NCBI GenBank assembly: GCA_037179515.1
Contig: JAXCGZ010019193.1
Span: forward strand, 20,240 to 84,239
DNA from: Halocaridina rubra
Taxonomy: Eukaryota > Arthropoda > Malacostraca > Decapoda > Atyidae
DNA length: 64,000 bases
Reading direction: 5' to 3'
A model generated the notes under the pieces. It did not search any database. It was not told where the DNA came from and saw nothing but the letters and a program-made list of their open reading frames with translations. Shown here piece by piece: positions 45,538 through 57,620 of this stretch. The position numbers were made by a program, and so were the translations under genes. Numbering within the stretch: the first letter of the stretch is position 1; each line of letters begins with the position of its first letter.

Positions 45538-46557
45538 CAATTACTCTAACTTTTAATCTAAGACATAAAAATAGTAAAAGTACACAATACAGTACTGCTT
45601 ACCTATACTACTGTGGTTGGCTTCCATCTGGATAACTGGATAATTTCAACACTCATATCCAAATTAAAACCAGCGAATGAGCACAAGAACAAGTAGGCAA
45701 TGCTTCTTCATCCCCCTTTCCCATTTTTGCAGCATTAAACTATCTTTTTGCTTGCTTCAGAATCAACAAGAGGCCCACTGGAATGCACTGTCTATGCTGG
45801 TCATCCAGCCAAAGCACTAATGACATCTTACTATTTATCATGTTGAAAGTATGTAATCACAGCGAATGAGCACAATAAACAATATGGCAGACAAGAAGAT
45901 GAGAAAAAAGCTTTTACAACGGCACTTCTCTTAAAAATGCATTTTTCTTGTTCTTACTGTGCTGTTCTTTTGGTTTCTCTTTCTCCAAAATATATATTTG
46001 TTTTCGTTTTTTAAAAAAATAACTGATGCTGGTCTATTATCATATAGCTTATTCATTTCTGTTTCCATTTGGAGTAGATTATTAAATTTGGCTTTTCTTA
46101 TACTGCACTTATCCAATTGCTAAGATCATTACTTCTAATTTTCCTTGTCATATCTTGTTCTATAATAGCTTTCAGGTCTTAGGTGATATTTACTTTATCC
46201 ATTAACATTTTAGTTGATATTGCCCCAAAACCCTTTATTGTGCTTCAATTTTCAGATATTACTCTTTCATGAGTTCGTTTCTTTGATATTCTTCTATACA
46301 CTTGACGACATATTCCTAAACCTCAACAAACCTTTTCCATAAAGATAGTATTTACAGCTATGTATTTGGTAATTCTGTAAGAGGAAAATTACAATACTAA
46401 TAGAAAAGAATTCTACTCTTCTAAAATAAAACGTACCTATTCAGGTGTACAGTATACACAAGTTGATACCCAGTATAGTATAGCATAGTCCAACGCTTAG
46501 AAAAAGCTGTCTCACTCTCCCACTAGTAACAAATACGTAAGAAACAGTACTGTATTT
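45538..46557. other. Decayed Tigger (second family) N-terminal fragment and unassigned DNA
   Basis: The minus strand at about 45658-45908 reads MSLVLWLDDQHRQCIPVGLL then ILKQAK, like the second DNA-binding part of a Tigger transposase, with the 5' leader CGCCATATTGT-type words also seen upstream of the ATG near 50627. A further minus-strand frame (45931-46116, KAKFNNLLQMETEMNKLYDN) is not recognised. Confidence 0.5.
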
Positions 46558-47753
46558 ACCTTTGTGGACGATTGTTGCTGGCATACGTGGATGGTGGAGG
46601 AGGTGGAGGGGGACTAATTTTGAGAAAGAGATTCCCCTTCCATAAAAACGTTAGGGAACTCTTCCAATACAGGCTGTATTTCTGGTGTGTTCTCTCTCTT
46701 TTCTCTTTTGGTAGCTGCTTCCCTGCCTACTGGCACAAGGAAACGATCCAGAAAAATTAGTTTTTTTCCTAGTTGGTAGTTTTCTAAAAATATTCATCAC
46801 ATTGTCATTTACCAGGTTCACTACTCTATTGCCCACAGTTATATCTGGGTGATGATTCTCAATAAAAGCCTACACATCATTCCACTTACTAAAAATTTCT
46901 TTATATTCTTCACTGGACCCCTTTACCCTCTCATCCTCCACCTCCGCTGATTACTCCTCTTGGAGAATCTTCACCTGTTCACGTTGCAACTCAATTAATT
47001 CATCTGTGGTAAGTTCTTCTTTGTGGTCCTTCACATCCTCCTCATTGACCTCCACACCAAAACTCTTGCCTGTGGCCACAATTTCATTCACAATTTGAAT
47101 AGCTAAGGCCTTCTTGAAGCCTTCAATGTCTCTATCAGTTACACAACCTGGTCAAAGTTTCCTCCAGGGTACAGTAAAAAAAGTGCCGAGTCTTTTTATT
47201 ATATCTCACTGCCCTCTTGTGTTCAGACTCTCTGGGCTAGAGAACGACCTGTCTGTCCTATGTATACTTTACTGCAGTCATTACAGTTGATTTGATATAC
47301 TCCAGCATTAACTTCCATTTTGCTTTGGCAAAATGGACACCTTTACCCTCTCATCCTCCACCTCCGCTGATTACTCCTCTTGGAGAATCTTCACCAGTTC
47401 ACGTTGCAACTCAATTAATTCATCTGTGGTACGTTCTTTGTGGTCCTTCACATCCTCCTCATTGACCTCCACACCAAAACTCTTGCCTGTGGCCCCAATT
47501 CCATTCACAATTTGAATAGCTAATGCCTTCTTGAAGCCTTCAATGTCTCTATCAGTTACACAACCTGGTCAAAGTTTCCTCCAGGGTACAGTAAATAAAG
47601 TGCCGAGTCTTTTTATTATATCTCACTGCCCTCTTGTGTTCAGACTCTCTGGGCTAGAGAACGACCTGTCTGTCCTATGTATACTTTACTGCAGTCATTA
47701 CAGTTGATTTGATATACTCCAGCATTAACTTCCATTTTGCTTTGGCTGACGTT
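46558..47753 (-). pseudogene. Tigger C-terminal region with tandemly duplicated GIY-YIG fragment
   Basis: Read on the minus strand: SKMEVNAGVYQINCNDCSK followed by VYIGQTGRSL (GIY-YIG nuclease, Penelope type), then GFKKALAIQIVN and EELTTDELIELQREQ, then KWNDV*AFIENHHPDIT and NRVVNLVNDNVMNIFRKLP. The latter parts match the C-terminus of Tigger transposases as I know them. A segment of about 417-420 bp is present twice in tandem (starts near 47753 and 47333). Several stops. Mirrored at 55405-56600. Confidence 0.7.
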
Positions 47754-48202
47754 AACTAACTCCTTTCTTAGGGTGATTGGAGACAGTTTGCCTAAAGCAT
47801 CATTTATGACGCCTACATCATGTATGTAACATAATATAGTTGTGGTAGAACATAATACATATGTTTTCTAATCCCAAAGACACTTGATGAAAGTTTGCAT
47901 TTTTTAGAAATGTTAGAATCATCTATAACTTGCATAATAATAGTAGACTGCATAGGCTAATACTAATTATAAAAATTATAAAAATCATTAATAATAATCA
48001 CAATAAGAAAAATAAGAAAAGAAAAAGATTAAGAAATATAATGATAAAAGTCAGTTAGAAAAACGAAGAGTGTTTTCTGATGATTCATCAGTCTCTCTCT
48101 TTCTCTTTTTATTATTACAATAAATCATAAGTTATCACTTACCAAAAGCCAAAGTTTGAGATTAATATGCTGACAACGTTGATTTTATTGGAAAGATGAG
48201 AC
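47754..48202. other. Mostly unassigned; start of Penelope fragment
   Basis: The part next to 47754 reads on the minus strand LGKQSPITLRKELVNVSQ and so extends the GIY-YIG fragment upstream. The rest is AT-rich and has no visible coding signal. Confidence 0.45.
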
Positions 48203-50627
48203 GAGCTAACCTGATCCTTCTAGAGGCATGTCAGAAGAATCATCTATGTCATCTTCAATAAAGAATGGCAGCATTTTAAAGCAGGTTGGGAGTCAGCTGA
48301 TTAAAAGGTTGTTGGCTGAGTAATAATACGAGGTGTAAACTCGTGTGCTGTGGAGAGTGATGGCTGAGGATTATCGGGAGTGGGCAGTGACTTTACAGTT
48401 GCAGAGTTCGGGAAAGAAACATAGTTATAGGAAGTTGCTTCCTTCTCATGGTTCATCATTGAGATATTGAATTATTTCAAGGCTAGCTGTGATGTCCCGG
48501 ATAACAGAAGTGTTTTGCTGCATTGAAGGGTCTAATTCTGTCACAAAATCTTTTAATCCCTGTGTTTTCAGAGAAAAATTTCAGAAACTTCCAGCTTCCA
48601 TTATGAAGGCCCAGACTCAACTCTCTCAGAGGTTTTTGCTTTCTCTTCTTCCGAAGATTGCACCATTTACTTGATGTCAGTGTCACTAAGTTGTCAGTGA
48701 TTATTAAAGTGAGCTTAAGTATCTTTTGCAACCAGGTCAGAGAAGCCTTCCCCACCAACTTCTTGGGCTATCTGCAAAATCCTCTTGACCTCAATGTCGA
48801 CTGTAAGGAAGCCTTCGAAGTCATTTACTACTTCACTCCATAAAGCCTTCCAGCAGGCTGACAGTCTCAGGCTTTAGGGAAATGATAGTCTCAGCAAAAT
48901 TTATCATGGCATCTGCAATAGTGATGTTCTTCCACAGTTGTTTTATATTATTGTCTTCTTTTGTATCAAGTCCAGCAAAGGTAAGGCAGGAGTATTTTGC
49001 CTTCATGCACTTTATGATGCCTTCATCAAGCGGCTCCAGAAGTGATGTTGTATATGACATTAGGAATAAAAATCCCATATTTTATTCCGCATACTGATGC
49101 AATTCACGATGGTTGAGCGCGTTCTCTAAAATAAGAAGGATCCTGAAAGGCAGCCCCTTCTTCTCAAGATAATTTTTTACTTCTGTAATGAAGCACTGAT
49201 GGAACCAGTCCAGGAAAAGAATAAGCATCATCCAAGTCTTCCTATTATACTACCAGAAGACAGTAGTAAGTGTTTATTTTTTTATAAGCGCTCGCAGCTT
49301 CTGCATTTCATGCATGAGGTCAGGCATGATCATATGGCCTGCAGCGTTGCCACAAAGCAGCATAGTCAAACGATCCTTAAAGGACCTGGAACCTGAGTGG
49401 AATCCTTTAGTACATGCATGCAATTTGGCATCTAATTCAAATGTAGACCCTTTTCCTTACAACATGCAATTTGGCATTTAATTCAAATGAAGACCCATTT
49501 CCTTACATCTGAAGACTTTCAATGGAAGATAACCATTTTCCGCGAATATTCTTGAAATATTCAGGGAACACGTATGCTGCTTCTGCATTGGTTGCAACGT
49601 TTCACCCGCAATCTTTAAGTGTTTAAGGTTGTGGCATTTTATGAAGCTATGCAGTCATCCTTTGCTACTTCCAAAACTCCTTTTTTGATGTGCTAACGCC
49701 TCCACTTAAATTTACATAAAGCTGAAGCACCGTCTCATTCAAGATACAGCCATTAACTGGATCATGCTATTGCAGAATATTCTCCAACCACAAATTTAAT
49801 GCTCAGTCAGTTTTCATAAGCACTGCATCACAAATTTGGGAGGCTACTTTAGATAATGAGGTAAAACACTAATACTGCCATGAGTTTTTTATTCAAGTAG
49901 CTTAATTGAGTGATTGCTAGACTCATTTTTCCTCATTTCATTGTCACTTGGGATGCTGACATAATTTTCAGCTGCTCTAAAATTAAATTTTGTTGTTGTT
50001 GTAAACTTAATACAGGGAGTCCTCATTTAACATTAAGTCTCTGTTCCTGACAGATGCCTTAAAGCGAATTTCAACGTAAGTCGGAATTCACCTAAACTCG
50101 AACCCAGGTCCCCCCCGTTAAAAATAAATCCTTCAAAACATTGGAAAAAACTGTATGTTCGTAATGTGAAAAAAAAAATACTAAAACTAATCTTAATAGT
50201 ATAGCTTATCTTTAAAATTAACATTAATCTATAGAGATAAAGTTTCCTCATTGTAAGACACAGATTTTGGAAAGGCAGGTGCTGAGGAGACTGAGCCAGG
50301 TGAGTCTGGAGAGGTAAAAGAGCATACAGTACAGTACATAATCTATATTATAAAATACTGTACCGTAAATTCTCATTGTAAGATACTGCATAATAAACTA
50401 CACTTATAAGCATAAAAAATTATACAAAACTGTACTTACTTGTACTCATGTGGTTTGTGACTGTGGCCACGGTTGTAAGGGCTAATCCGAGATTGCAGCC
50501 AATGTTCATAGAAGATTCTCCCTTTTCAGCACGGTCTATCACTTCAACTTTAATTTCCATGGTGATGGCTTTTCTTATTTTAGTGGCACTGCCATCAGAA
50601 CTATCACTAACACGCTTGGGAGACATA
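48203..50627 (-). pseudogene. Second-family Tigger transposase, heavily decayed (left arm)
   Basis: N-terminus at 50440-50627: MSPKRVSDSSDGSATKIRKA, then IDRAEKGESSMNIGCNLGLA, a CENP-B/psq HTH; it ends at an A/GTAAGT splice-donor-like site. Further on come KDRLTMLLCGNAAGH, WFHQCFITEVKNYLEKKG and LLILENALNHRE, where the second catalytic aspartate is E, then PLDEGIIKCMKAKYS with the third D kept. The C-terminal part is EVKRILQIAQEVGGEGFSDL. Many stops. A different family from the T1-T11 group. Confidence 0.75.
50010..50110 (+). mobile_element. Second-family Tigger terminus (left arm)
   Basis: TACAGGGAGTCCTCATTTAA, then CAACGTAAGTCGG. A TA-flanked end lying between the N-terminal and DDE pieces, so the element is rearranged. 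Confidence 0.55.
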
Positions 50628-50796
50628 GTAAAGTCAGTAATGAGCGAACACAACGAGAGAGCAGACGAAAGCACTAGACACAATATGGCGGATAGGAAGA
50701 ACTGAGAGTTGTTCTTCACCATCTCCTTATGCCGCGTAATGCCTATTATTACACTACACTCAACAAACTATTTGCATAAAATCAGATTACAGCTAC

Positions 50797-51233
50797 GTGT
50801 CTGGTATTTTTCTTTTCAAATTCAATACAATTTTCAATATAACCAACTGCATATGATAAAATAAATAAACAAAGCCATTAACTTAAATACGAATACAGAA
50901 CAGCTGCGGTTGCTACCTCTTGTATTCGTGTGTATTTCTAATAATATTGTATTAACAGCATGTGTTTGGTATTTTTCCTTTTAAATTCAATATAATTTTC
51001 ATATAACACTGTATAAAAGTTAAACTGTATAAAAAGTTAAATAAATAACGCCATTAACTTGATAAATATGAATACAGAATAGCTGCATTTGCTACCTTTG
51101 TATTTGTGTGCATTCAAATAAATCTTATTTACTGCTATGTGTTTGGTATTTTCTTTTAAATCAATAATCAATACATAACAAATAAATCAATAAAGCCATT
51201 AACTTGATAACATGAATACAGCAGTGATCTAGC
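50797..51233. repeat. Subterminal tandem units at the palindrome centre, left arm
   Basis: GTGT(C/T)TGGTATTTT recurs at 50797, 50962 and 51139 (periods 165 and 177), each unit with GCCATTAACTT and GAATACAGAA. A partial fourth unit at about 51180-51233 is where the arms stop matching. Confidence 0.85.
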
Positions 51234-51904
51234 TATCATATCCTCGCTGCACTCGCAAACTATTATTCTCACTATTTGCACATCAATATTACTCGACAAA
51301 ATTAATCTAATAATCAATTATTGCCTTGTTTAATAGATAACTATAATCTAACTACTTACATACATACTGTATTCCAAATTTAAAACACTCAACACCTAAC
51401 ACTAACAACTATCACAAACCCACCCACAACATAACAACATCATACTCACATAAAAATATAAATACATAACATCAATATCCTCAATTAAAACATAAATACA
51501 ATCTAACATAAATAATTTACAAATAATAACACAATACTTACATAATACTTACTCTAATCATAATCTAATCTAATATCTCAACAATCAACTTAAAACTAAT
51601 CCTAACAATAATAAAACAAAATACATTACAAACAATACAAAACTCAAACACCTCAACACTATACAATCTACATCTATCAAATAATTGAATATTAATATTT
51701 CAATTATGATTTTTAATAGATGTCATAAAACTTCTAATTTTAAGGCATTATGAAAGCCAAGGCATATCTATACAGTAGTATCGTATACATCTTATTACTC
51801 TCTTCTCAATACAACAAGTCCAAAAAATTAATAAATACATTATCGACCACATGCCTGTCAGTAAATCAAATCGTGCTCCAACAATATTGCGATGCAGGAG
51901 AATA
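51234..51904. other. Palindrome spacer with 317-nt G-free tract
   Basis: 671 nt between the arms. From 51370 to 51686 the + strand has no G; A dominates, with C and T. No frame, known repeat or motif is seen. The first 130 nt and the last 220 nt contain G and show faint, broken similarity to each other as reverse complements (TGCACTCGCAA against TTGCGATGCA), as if the pairing decays rather than stops. Confidence 0.9.
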
Positions 51905-52362
51905 TAGAGATCACTGCTGTATTCATGTTTATCAAGTTAATGGCTTTATTTATTTATTTGTTTATGTAATTGATTATATTGAATTTAAAAAGAAAAATAC
52001 CAAACACATAGCAGTAAATAAGATTTTATTTGAATGCACACAAATACAAAGGTAGCAAATGCAGCTATTCTGTATTCATATTTATCAAGTTAATGGCGTT
52101 ATTTATTTAACTTTTTATACAGTTTAACTTTTTATACAGTTGGTTATATTGAAAAATTATATTGAATTTAAAAGGAAAAATACCAAACACATGGCTGTTA
52201 ATACAATATTATTAGAAATACACACGAATACAAAGGTAGCAACCGCAGCTGTTCTGTATTCGTATTTAAGTTAATGGCTTTGTTTATTTATTTTATCATA
52301 TGCAGTTGGTTATATTGAAAAATTGTATTGAATTTGAAAAGAAAAATACCAGACACGTAGCT
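51905..52362. repeat. Subterminal tandem units, right arm
   Basis: Mirror of 50797-51233. One unit has an extra AACTTTTTATACAGTTTAACT stretch compared with the left arm, the largest arm difference I noticed outside the spacer. Confidence 0.8.
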
Positions 52363-52530
52363 GTAAATCTGATTTTATGCAAAATAGTTTGTTGAGTGTA
52401 GTGTAATAAATAGGCATTACGCGGCATAAGGAGATGGTGAAGAACAACTCTCAGTTTCTTCCTATCCGCCATATTGTGTCTAGTGCTTTCGTCTGCTCTC
52501 TCGTTGTGTTCGCTCATTACTGACTTTACT

Positions 52531-54955
52531 ATGTCTCCCAAGCGTGTTAGTGATAGTTCTGATGGCAGTGCCACTAAAATAAGAAAAGCCATCACCATGG
52601 AAATTAAAGTTGAAGTGATAGACCGTGCTGAAAAGGGAGAATCTTCTATGAACATTGGCTGCAATCTCGGATTAGCCCTTACAACCGTGGCCACAGTCAC
52701 AAACCACATGAGTACAAGTAAGTACAGTTTTGTATAATTTTTTATGCTTATAAGTGTAGTTTTATTATGCAGTATCTTACAATGAGAATTTACGGTACAG
52801 TATTTTATAATATAGATTATGTACTGTACTGTATGCTCTTTTACCTCTCCAGACTCACCTGGCTCAGTCTCCTCAGCACCTGCCTTTCCAAAATCTGTGT
52901 CTTACAATGAGGAAACTTTATCTCTATAGATTAATGTTAATTTTAAAGATAAGCTATACTATTAAGATTAGTTTTAGTATTTTTTTTTTCACATTACGAA
53001 CATACAGTTTTTTCCAATGTTTTGAAGGATTTATTTTTAACGGGGGGGACTTGGGTTCGAGTTTAGGTGAATTCCGACTTACGTTGAAATTCGCTTTAAG
53101 GCATCTGTCAGGAACAGAGACTTAATGTTAAATGAGGACTCCCTGTATTAAGTTTACAACAACAACAAAATTTAATTTTAGAGCAGCTGAAAATTATGTC
53201 AGCATCCCAAGTGACAATGAAATGAGGAAAAATGAGTCTAGCAATCACTCAATTAAGCTACTTGAATAAAAAACTCATGGCAGTATTAGTGTTTTACCTC
53301 ATTATCTAAAGTAGCCTCCCAAATTTGTGATGCAGTGCTTATGAAAACTGACTGAGCATTAAATTTGTGGTTGGAGAATATTCTGCAATAGCATGATCCA
53401 GTTAATGGCTGTATCTTGAATGAGACGGTGCTTCAGCTTTATGTAAATTTAAGTGGAGGCGTTAGCACATCAAAAAAGGAGTTTTGGAAGTAGCAAAGGA
53501 TGACTGCATAGCTTCATAAAATGCCACAACCTTAAACACTTAAAGATTGCGGGTGAAACGTTGCAACCAATGCAGAAGCAGCATACGTGTTCCCTGAATA
53601 TTTCAAGAATATTCGCGGAAAATGGTTATCTTCCATTGAAAGTCTTCAGATGTAAGGAAATGGGTCTTCATTTGAATTAAATGCCAAATTGCATGTTGTA
53701 AGGAAAAGGGTCTACATTTGAATTAGATGCCAAATTGCATGCATGTACTAAAGGATTCCACTCAGGTTCCAGGTCCTTTAAGGATCGTTTGACTATGCTG
53801 CTTTGTGGCAACGCTGCAGGCCATATGATCATGCCTGACCTCATGCATGAAATGCAGAAGCTGCGAGCGCTTATAAAAAAATAAACACTTACTACTGTCT
53901 TCTGGTAGTATAATAGGAAGACTTGGATGATGCTTATTCTTTTCCTGGACTGGTTCCATCAGTGCTTCATTACAGAAGTCAAAAATTATCTTGAGAAGAA
54001 GGGGCTGCCTTTCAGGATCCTTCTTATTTTAGAGAACGCGCTCAACCATCGTGAATTGCATCAGTATGCGGAATAAAATATGGGATTTTTATTCCTAATG
54101 TCATATACAACATCACTTCTGGAGCCGCTTGATGAAGGCATCATAAAGTGCATGAAGGCAAAATACTCCTGCCTTACCTTTGCTGGACTTGATACAAAAG
54201 AAGACAATAATATAAAACAACTGTGGAAGAACATCACTATTGCAGATGCCATGATAAATTTTGCTGAGACTATCATTTCCCTAAAGCCTGAGACTGTCAG
54301 CCTGCTGGAAGGCTTTATGGAGTGAAGTAGTAAATGACTTCGAAGGCTTCCTTACAGTCGACATTGAGGTCAAGAGGATTTTGCAGATAGCCCAAGAAGT
54401 TGGTGGGGAAGGCTTCTCTGACCTGGTTGCAAAAGATACTTAAGCTCACTTTAATAATCACTGACAACTTAGTGACACTGACATCAAGTAAATGGTGCAA
54501 TCTTCGGAAGAAGAGAAAGCAAAAACCTCTGAGAGAGTTGAGTCTGGGCCTTCATAATGGAAGCTGGAAGTTTCTGAAATTTTTCTCTGAAAACACAGGG
54601 ATTAAAAGATTTTGTGACAGAATTAGACCCTTCAATGCAGCAAAACACTTCTGTTATCCGGGACATCACAGCTAGCCTTGAAATAATTCAATATCTCAAT
54701 GATGAACCATGAGAAGGAAGCAACTTCCTATAACTATGTTTCTTTCCCGAACTCTGCAACTGTAAAGTCACTGCCCACTCCCGATAATCCTCAGCCATCA
54801 CTCTCCACAGCACACGAGTTTACACCTCGTATTATTACTCAGCCAACAACCTTTTAATCAGCTGACTCCCAACCTGCTTTAAAATGCTGCCATTCTTTAT
54901 TGAAGATGACATAGATGATTCTTCTGACATGCCTCTAGAAGGATCAGGTTAGCTC
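52531..54955 (+). pseudogene. Second-family Tigger transposase, decayed (right arm)
   Basis: Mirror of 48203-50627, here in the sense direction: N-terminal exon-like piece 52531-52718, DDE pieces at about 53540-54325, C-terminal pieces to about 54955. Same stops and the same aspartate-to-glutamate change. Confidence 0.75.
53050..53150 (-). mobile_element. Second-family Tigger terminus (right arm)
   Basis: Mirror of 50010-50110, ending GAGGACTCCCTG followed by TA. Confidence 0.55.
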
Positions 54956-55404
54956 GTCTCATCTTTCCAATAAAATCAACGTTGTCAGCATATTAATCTC
55001 AAACTCTGGCTTTTGGTAAGTGATAACTTATGATTTATTGTAATAATAAAAAGAGAAAGAGAGAGACTGATGAATCATCAGAAAACACTCTTCGTTTTTC
55101 TAACTGACTTTTATCATTATATTTCTTAATCTTTTTCTTTTCTTATTTTTCTTATTGTGATTATTATTAATGATTTTTATAATTTTTATAATTAGTATTA
55201 GCCTATGCAGTCTACTATTATTATGCAAGTTATAGATGATTCTAACATTTCTAAAAAATGCAAACTTTCATCAAGTGTCTTTGGGATTAGAAAACATATG
55301 TATTATGTTCTACCACAACTATATTATGTTACATACATGATGTAGGCGTCATAAATGATGCTTTAGGCAAACAGTCTCCAATCACCCTAAGAAAGGAATT
55401 AGTT
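54956..55404. other. Mirror of 47754-48202
   Basis: AT-rich; only the last part (SPITLRKELVN) is recognisable as the upstream end of the Penelope-like fragment. Confidence 0.45.
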
Positions 55405-56600
55405 AACGTCAGCCAAAGCAAAATGGAAGTTAATGCTGGAGTATATCAAATCAACTGTAATGACTGCAGTAAAGTATACATAGGACAGACAGGTCGTTCT
55501 CTAGCCCAGAGAGTCTGAACACAAGAGGGCAGTGAGATATAATAAAAAGACTCGGCACTTTATTTACTGTACCCTGGAGGAAACTTTGACCAGGTTGTGT
55601 AACTGATAGAGACATTGAAGGCTTCAAGAAGGCATTAGCTATTCAAATTGTGAATGGAATTGGGGCCACAGGCAAGAGTTTTGGTGTGGAGGTCAATGAG
55701 GAGGATGTGAAGGACCACAAAGAACGTACCACAGATGAATTAATTGAGTTGCAACGTGAACTGGTGAAGATTCTCCAAGAGGAGTAATCAGCGGAGGTGG
55801 AGGATGAGAGGGTAAAGGTGTCCATTTTGCCAAAGCAAAATGGAAGTTAATGCTGGAGTATATCAAATCAACTGTAATGACTGCAGTAAAGTATACATAG
55901 GACAGACAGGTCGTTCTCTAGCCCAGAGAGTCTGAACACAAGAGGGCAGTGAGATATAATAAAAAGACTCGGCACTTTTTGTACTGTACCCTGGAGGAAA
56001 CTTTGACCAGGTTGTGTAACTGATAGAGACATTGAAGGCTTCAAGAAGGCCTTAGCTATTCAAATTGTGAATGAAATTGTGGCCACAGGCAAGAGTTTTG
56101 GTGTGGAGGTCAATGAGGAGGATGTGAAGGACCACAAAGAAGAACTTACCACAGATGAATTAATTGAGTTGCAACGTGAACAGGTGAAGATTCTCCAAGA
56201 GGAGTAATCTGCGGAGGTGGAGGATGAGAGGGTAAAGGGGTCCAGTGAAGAATATAAAGAAATTTTTAGTAAGTGGAATGATGTGTAGGCTTTTATTGAG
56301 AATCATCACCCAGATATAACTGTGGGCAATAGAGTAGTGAACCTGGTAAATGACAATGTGATGAATATTTTTAGAAAACTACCAACTAGGAAAAAAACTA
56401 ATTTTTCTGGATCGTTTCCTTGTGCCAGTAGGCAGGGAAGCAGCTACCAAAAGAGAAAAGAGAGAGAACACACCAGAAATACAGCCTGTATTGGAAGAGT
56501 TCCCTAACGTTTTTATGGAAGGGGAATCTCTTTCTCAAAATTAGTCCCCCTCCACCTCCTCCACCATCCACGTATGCCAGCAACAATCGTCCACAAAGGT
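55405..56600 (+). pseudogene. GIY-YIG fragment and Tigger C-terminus, tandem duplicate (right arm)
   Basis: Mirror of 46558-47753. The repeat starts at 55414 and 55831 (417 bp apart), each with CAAAGCAAAATGGAAG. GVYQINCNDCSKVYIGQTGR is present in both units, followed by the same in-frame TGA after AQRV. Confidence 0.75.
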
Positions 56601-57620
56601 AAATACAGTACTGTTTCTTACGTATTTGTTACTAGTGGGAGAGTGAGACAGCTTTTTCTAAGCGTTGGACTATGCTATACTATACTGGGTATCAACTTGT
56701 GTATACTGTACACCTGAATAGGTACGTTTTATTTTAGAAGAGTAGAATTCTTTTCTATTAGTATTGTAATTTTCCTCTTACAGAATTACCAAATACATAG
56801 CTGTAAATACTATCTTTATGGAAAAGGTTTGTTGAGGTTTAGGAATATGTCGTCAAGTGTATAGAAGAATATCAAAGAAACGAACTCATGAAAGAGTAAT
56901 ATCTGAAAATTGAAGCACAATAAAGGGTTTTGGGGCAATATCAACTAAAATGTTAATGGATAAAGTAAATATCACCTAAGACCTGAAAGCTATTATAGAA
57001 CAAGATATGACAAGGAAAATTAGAAGTAATGATCTTAGCAATTGGATAAGTGCAGTATAAGAAAAGCCAAATTTAATAATCTACTCCAAATGGAAACAGA
57101 AATGAATAAGCTATATGATAATAGACCAGCATCAGTTATTTTTTTAAAAAACGAAAACAAATATATATTTTGGAGAAAGAGAAACCAAAAGAACAGCACA
57201 GTAAGAACAAGAAAAATGCATTTTTAAGAGAAGTGCCGTTGTAAAAGCTTTTTTCTCATCTTCTTGTCTGCCATATTGTTTATTGTGCTCATTCGCTGTG
57301 ATTACATACTTTCAACATGATAAATAGTAAGATGTCATTAGTGCTTTGGCTGGATGACCAGCATAGACAGTGCATTCCAGTGGGCCTCTTGTTGATTCTG
57401 AAGCAAGCAAAAAGATAGTTTAATGCTGCAAAAATGGGAAAGGGGGATGAAGAAGCATTGCCTACTTGTTCTTGTGCTCATTCGCTGGTTTTAATTTGGA
57501 TATGAGTGTTGAAATTATCCAGTTATCCAGATGGAAGCCAACCACAGTAGTATAGGTAAGCAGTACTGTATTGTGTACTTTTACTATTTTTATGTCTTAG
57601 ATTAAAAGTTAGAGTAATTG
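56601..57620. other. Mirror of 45538-46557
   Basis: Holds the decayed Tigger N-terminal fragment (about 57250-57500) and the unrecognised frame at 57042-57227, both on the + strand here. Confidence 0.5.

Larger units (their letters stand above)
39150..51233 (+). repeat. Giant inverted repeat, left arm (~12.1 kb)
   Basis: Every landmark has a reverse-complement partner in 51905-64000, at positions summing to 103158-103160. Examples: composite end 39923/63237; LINE GDFN 40826; hAT termini 43971/59187 and 45537/57621; tandem duplication at 46.9-47.7 kb. The LINE coding parts differ by only a few substitutions and two 1-base indels. The outer edge falls in a (TTA)n run at 39149-39213, so the true outer limit is not certain. 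Confidence 0.95.
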
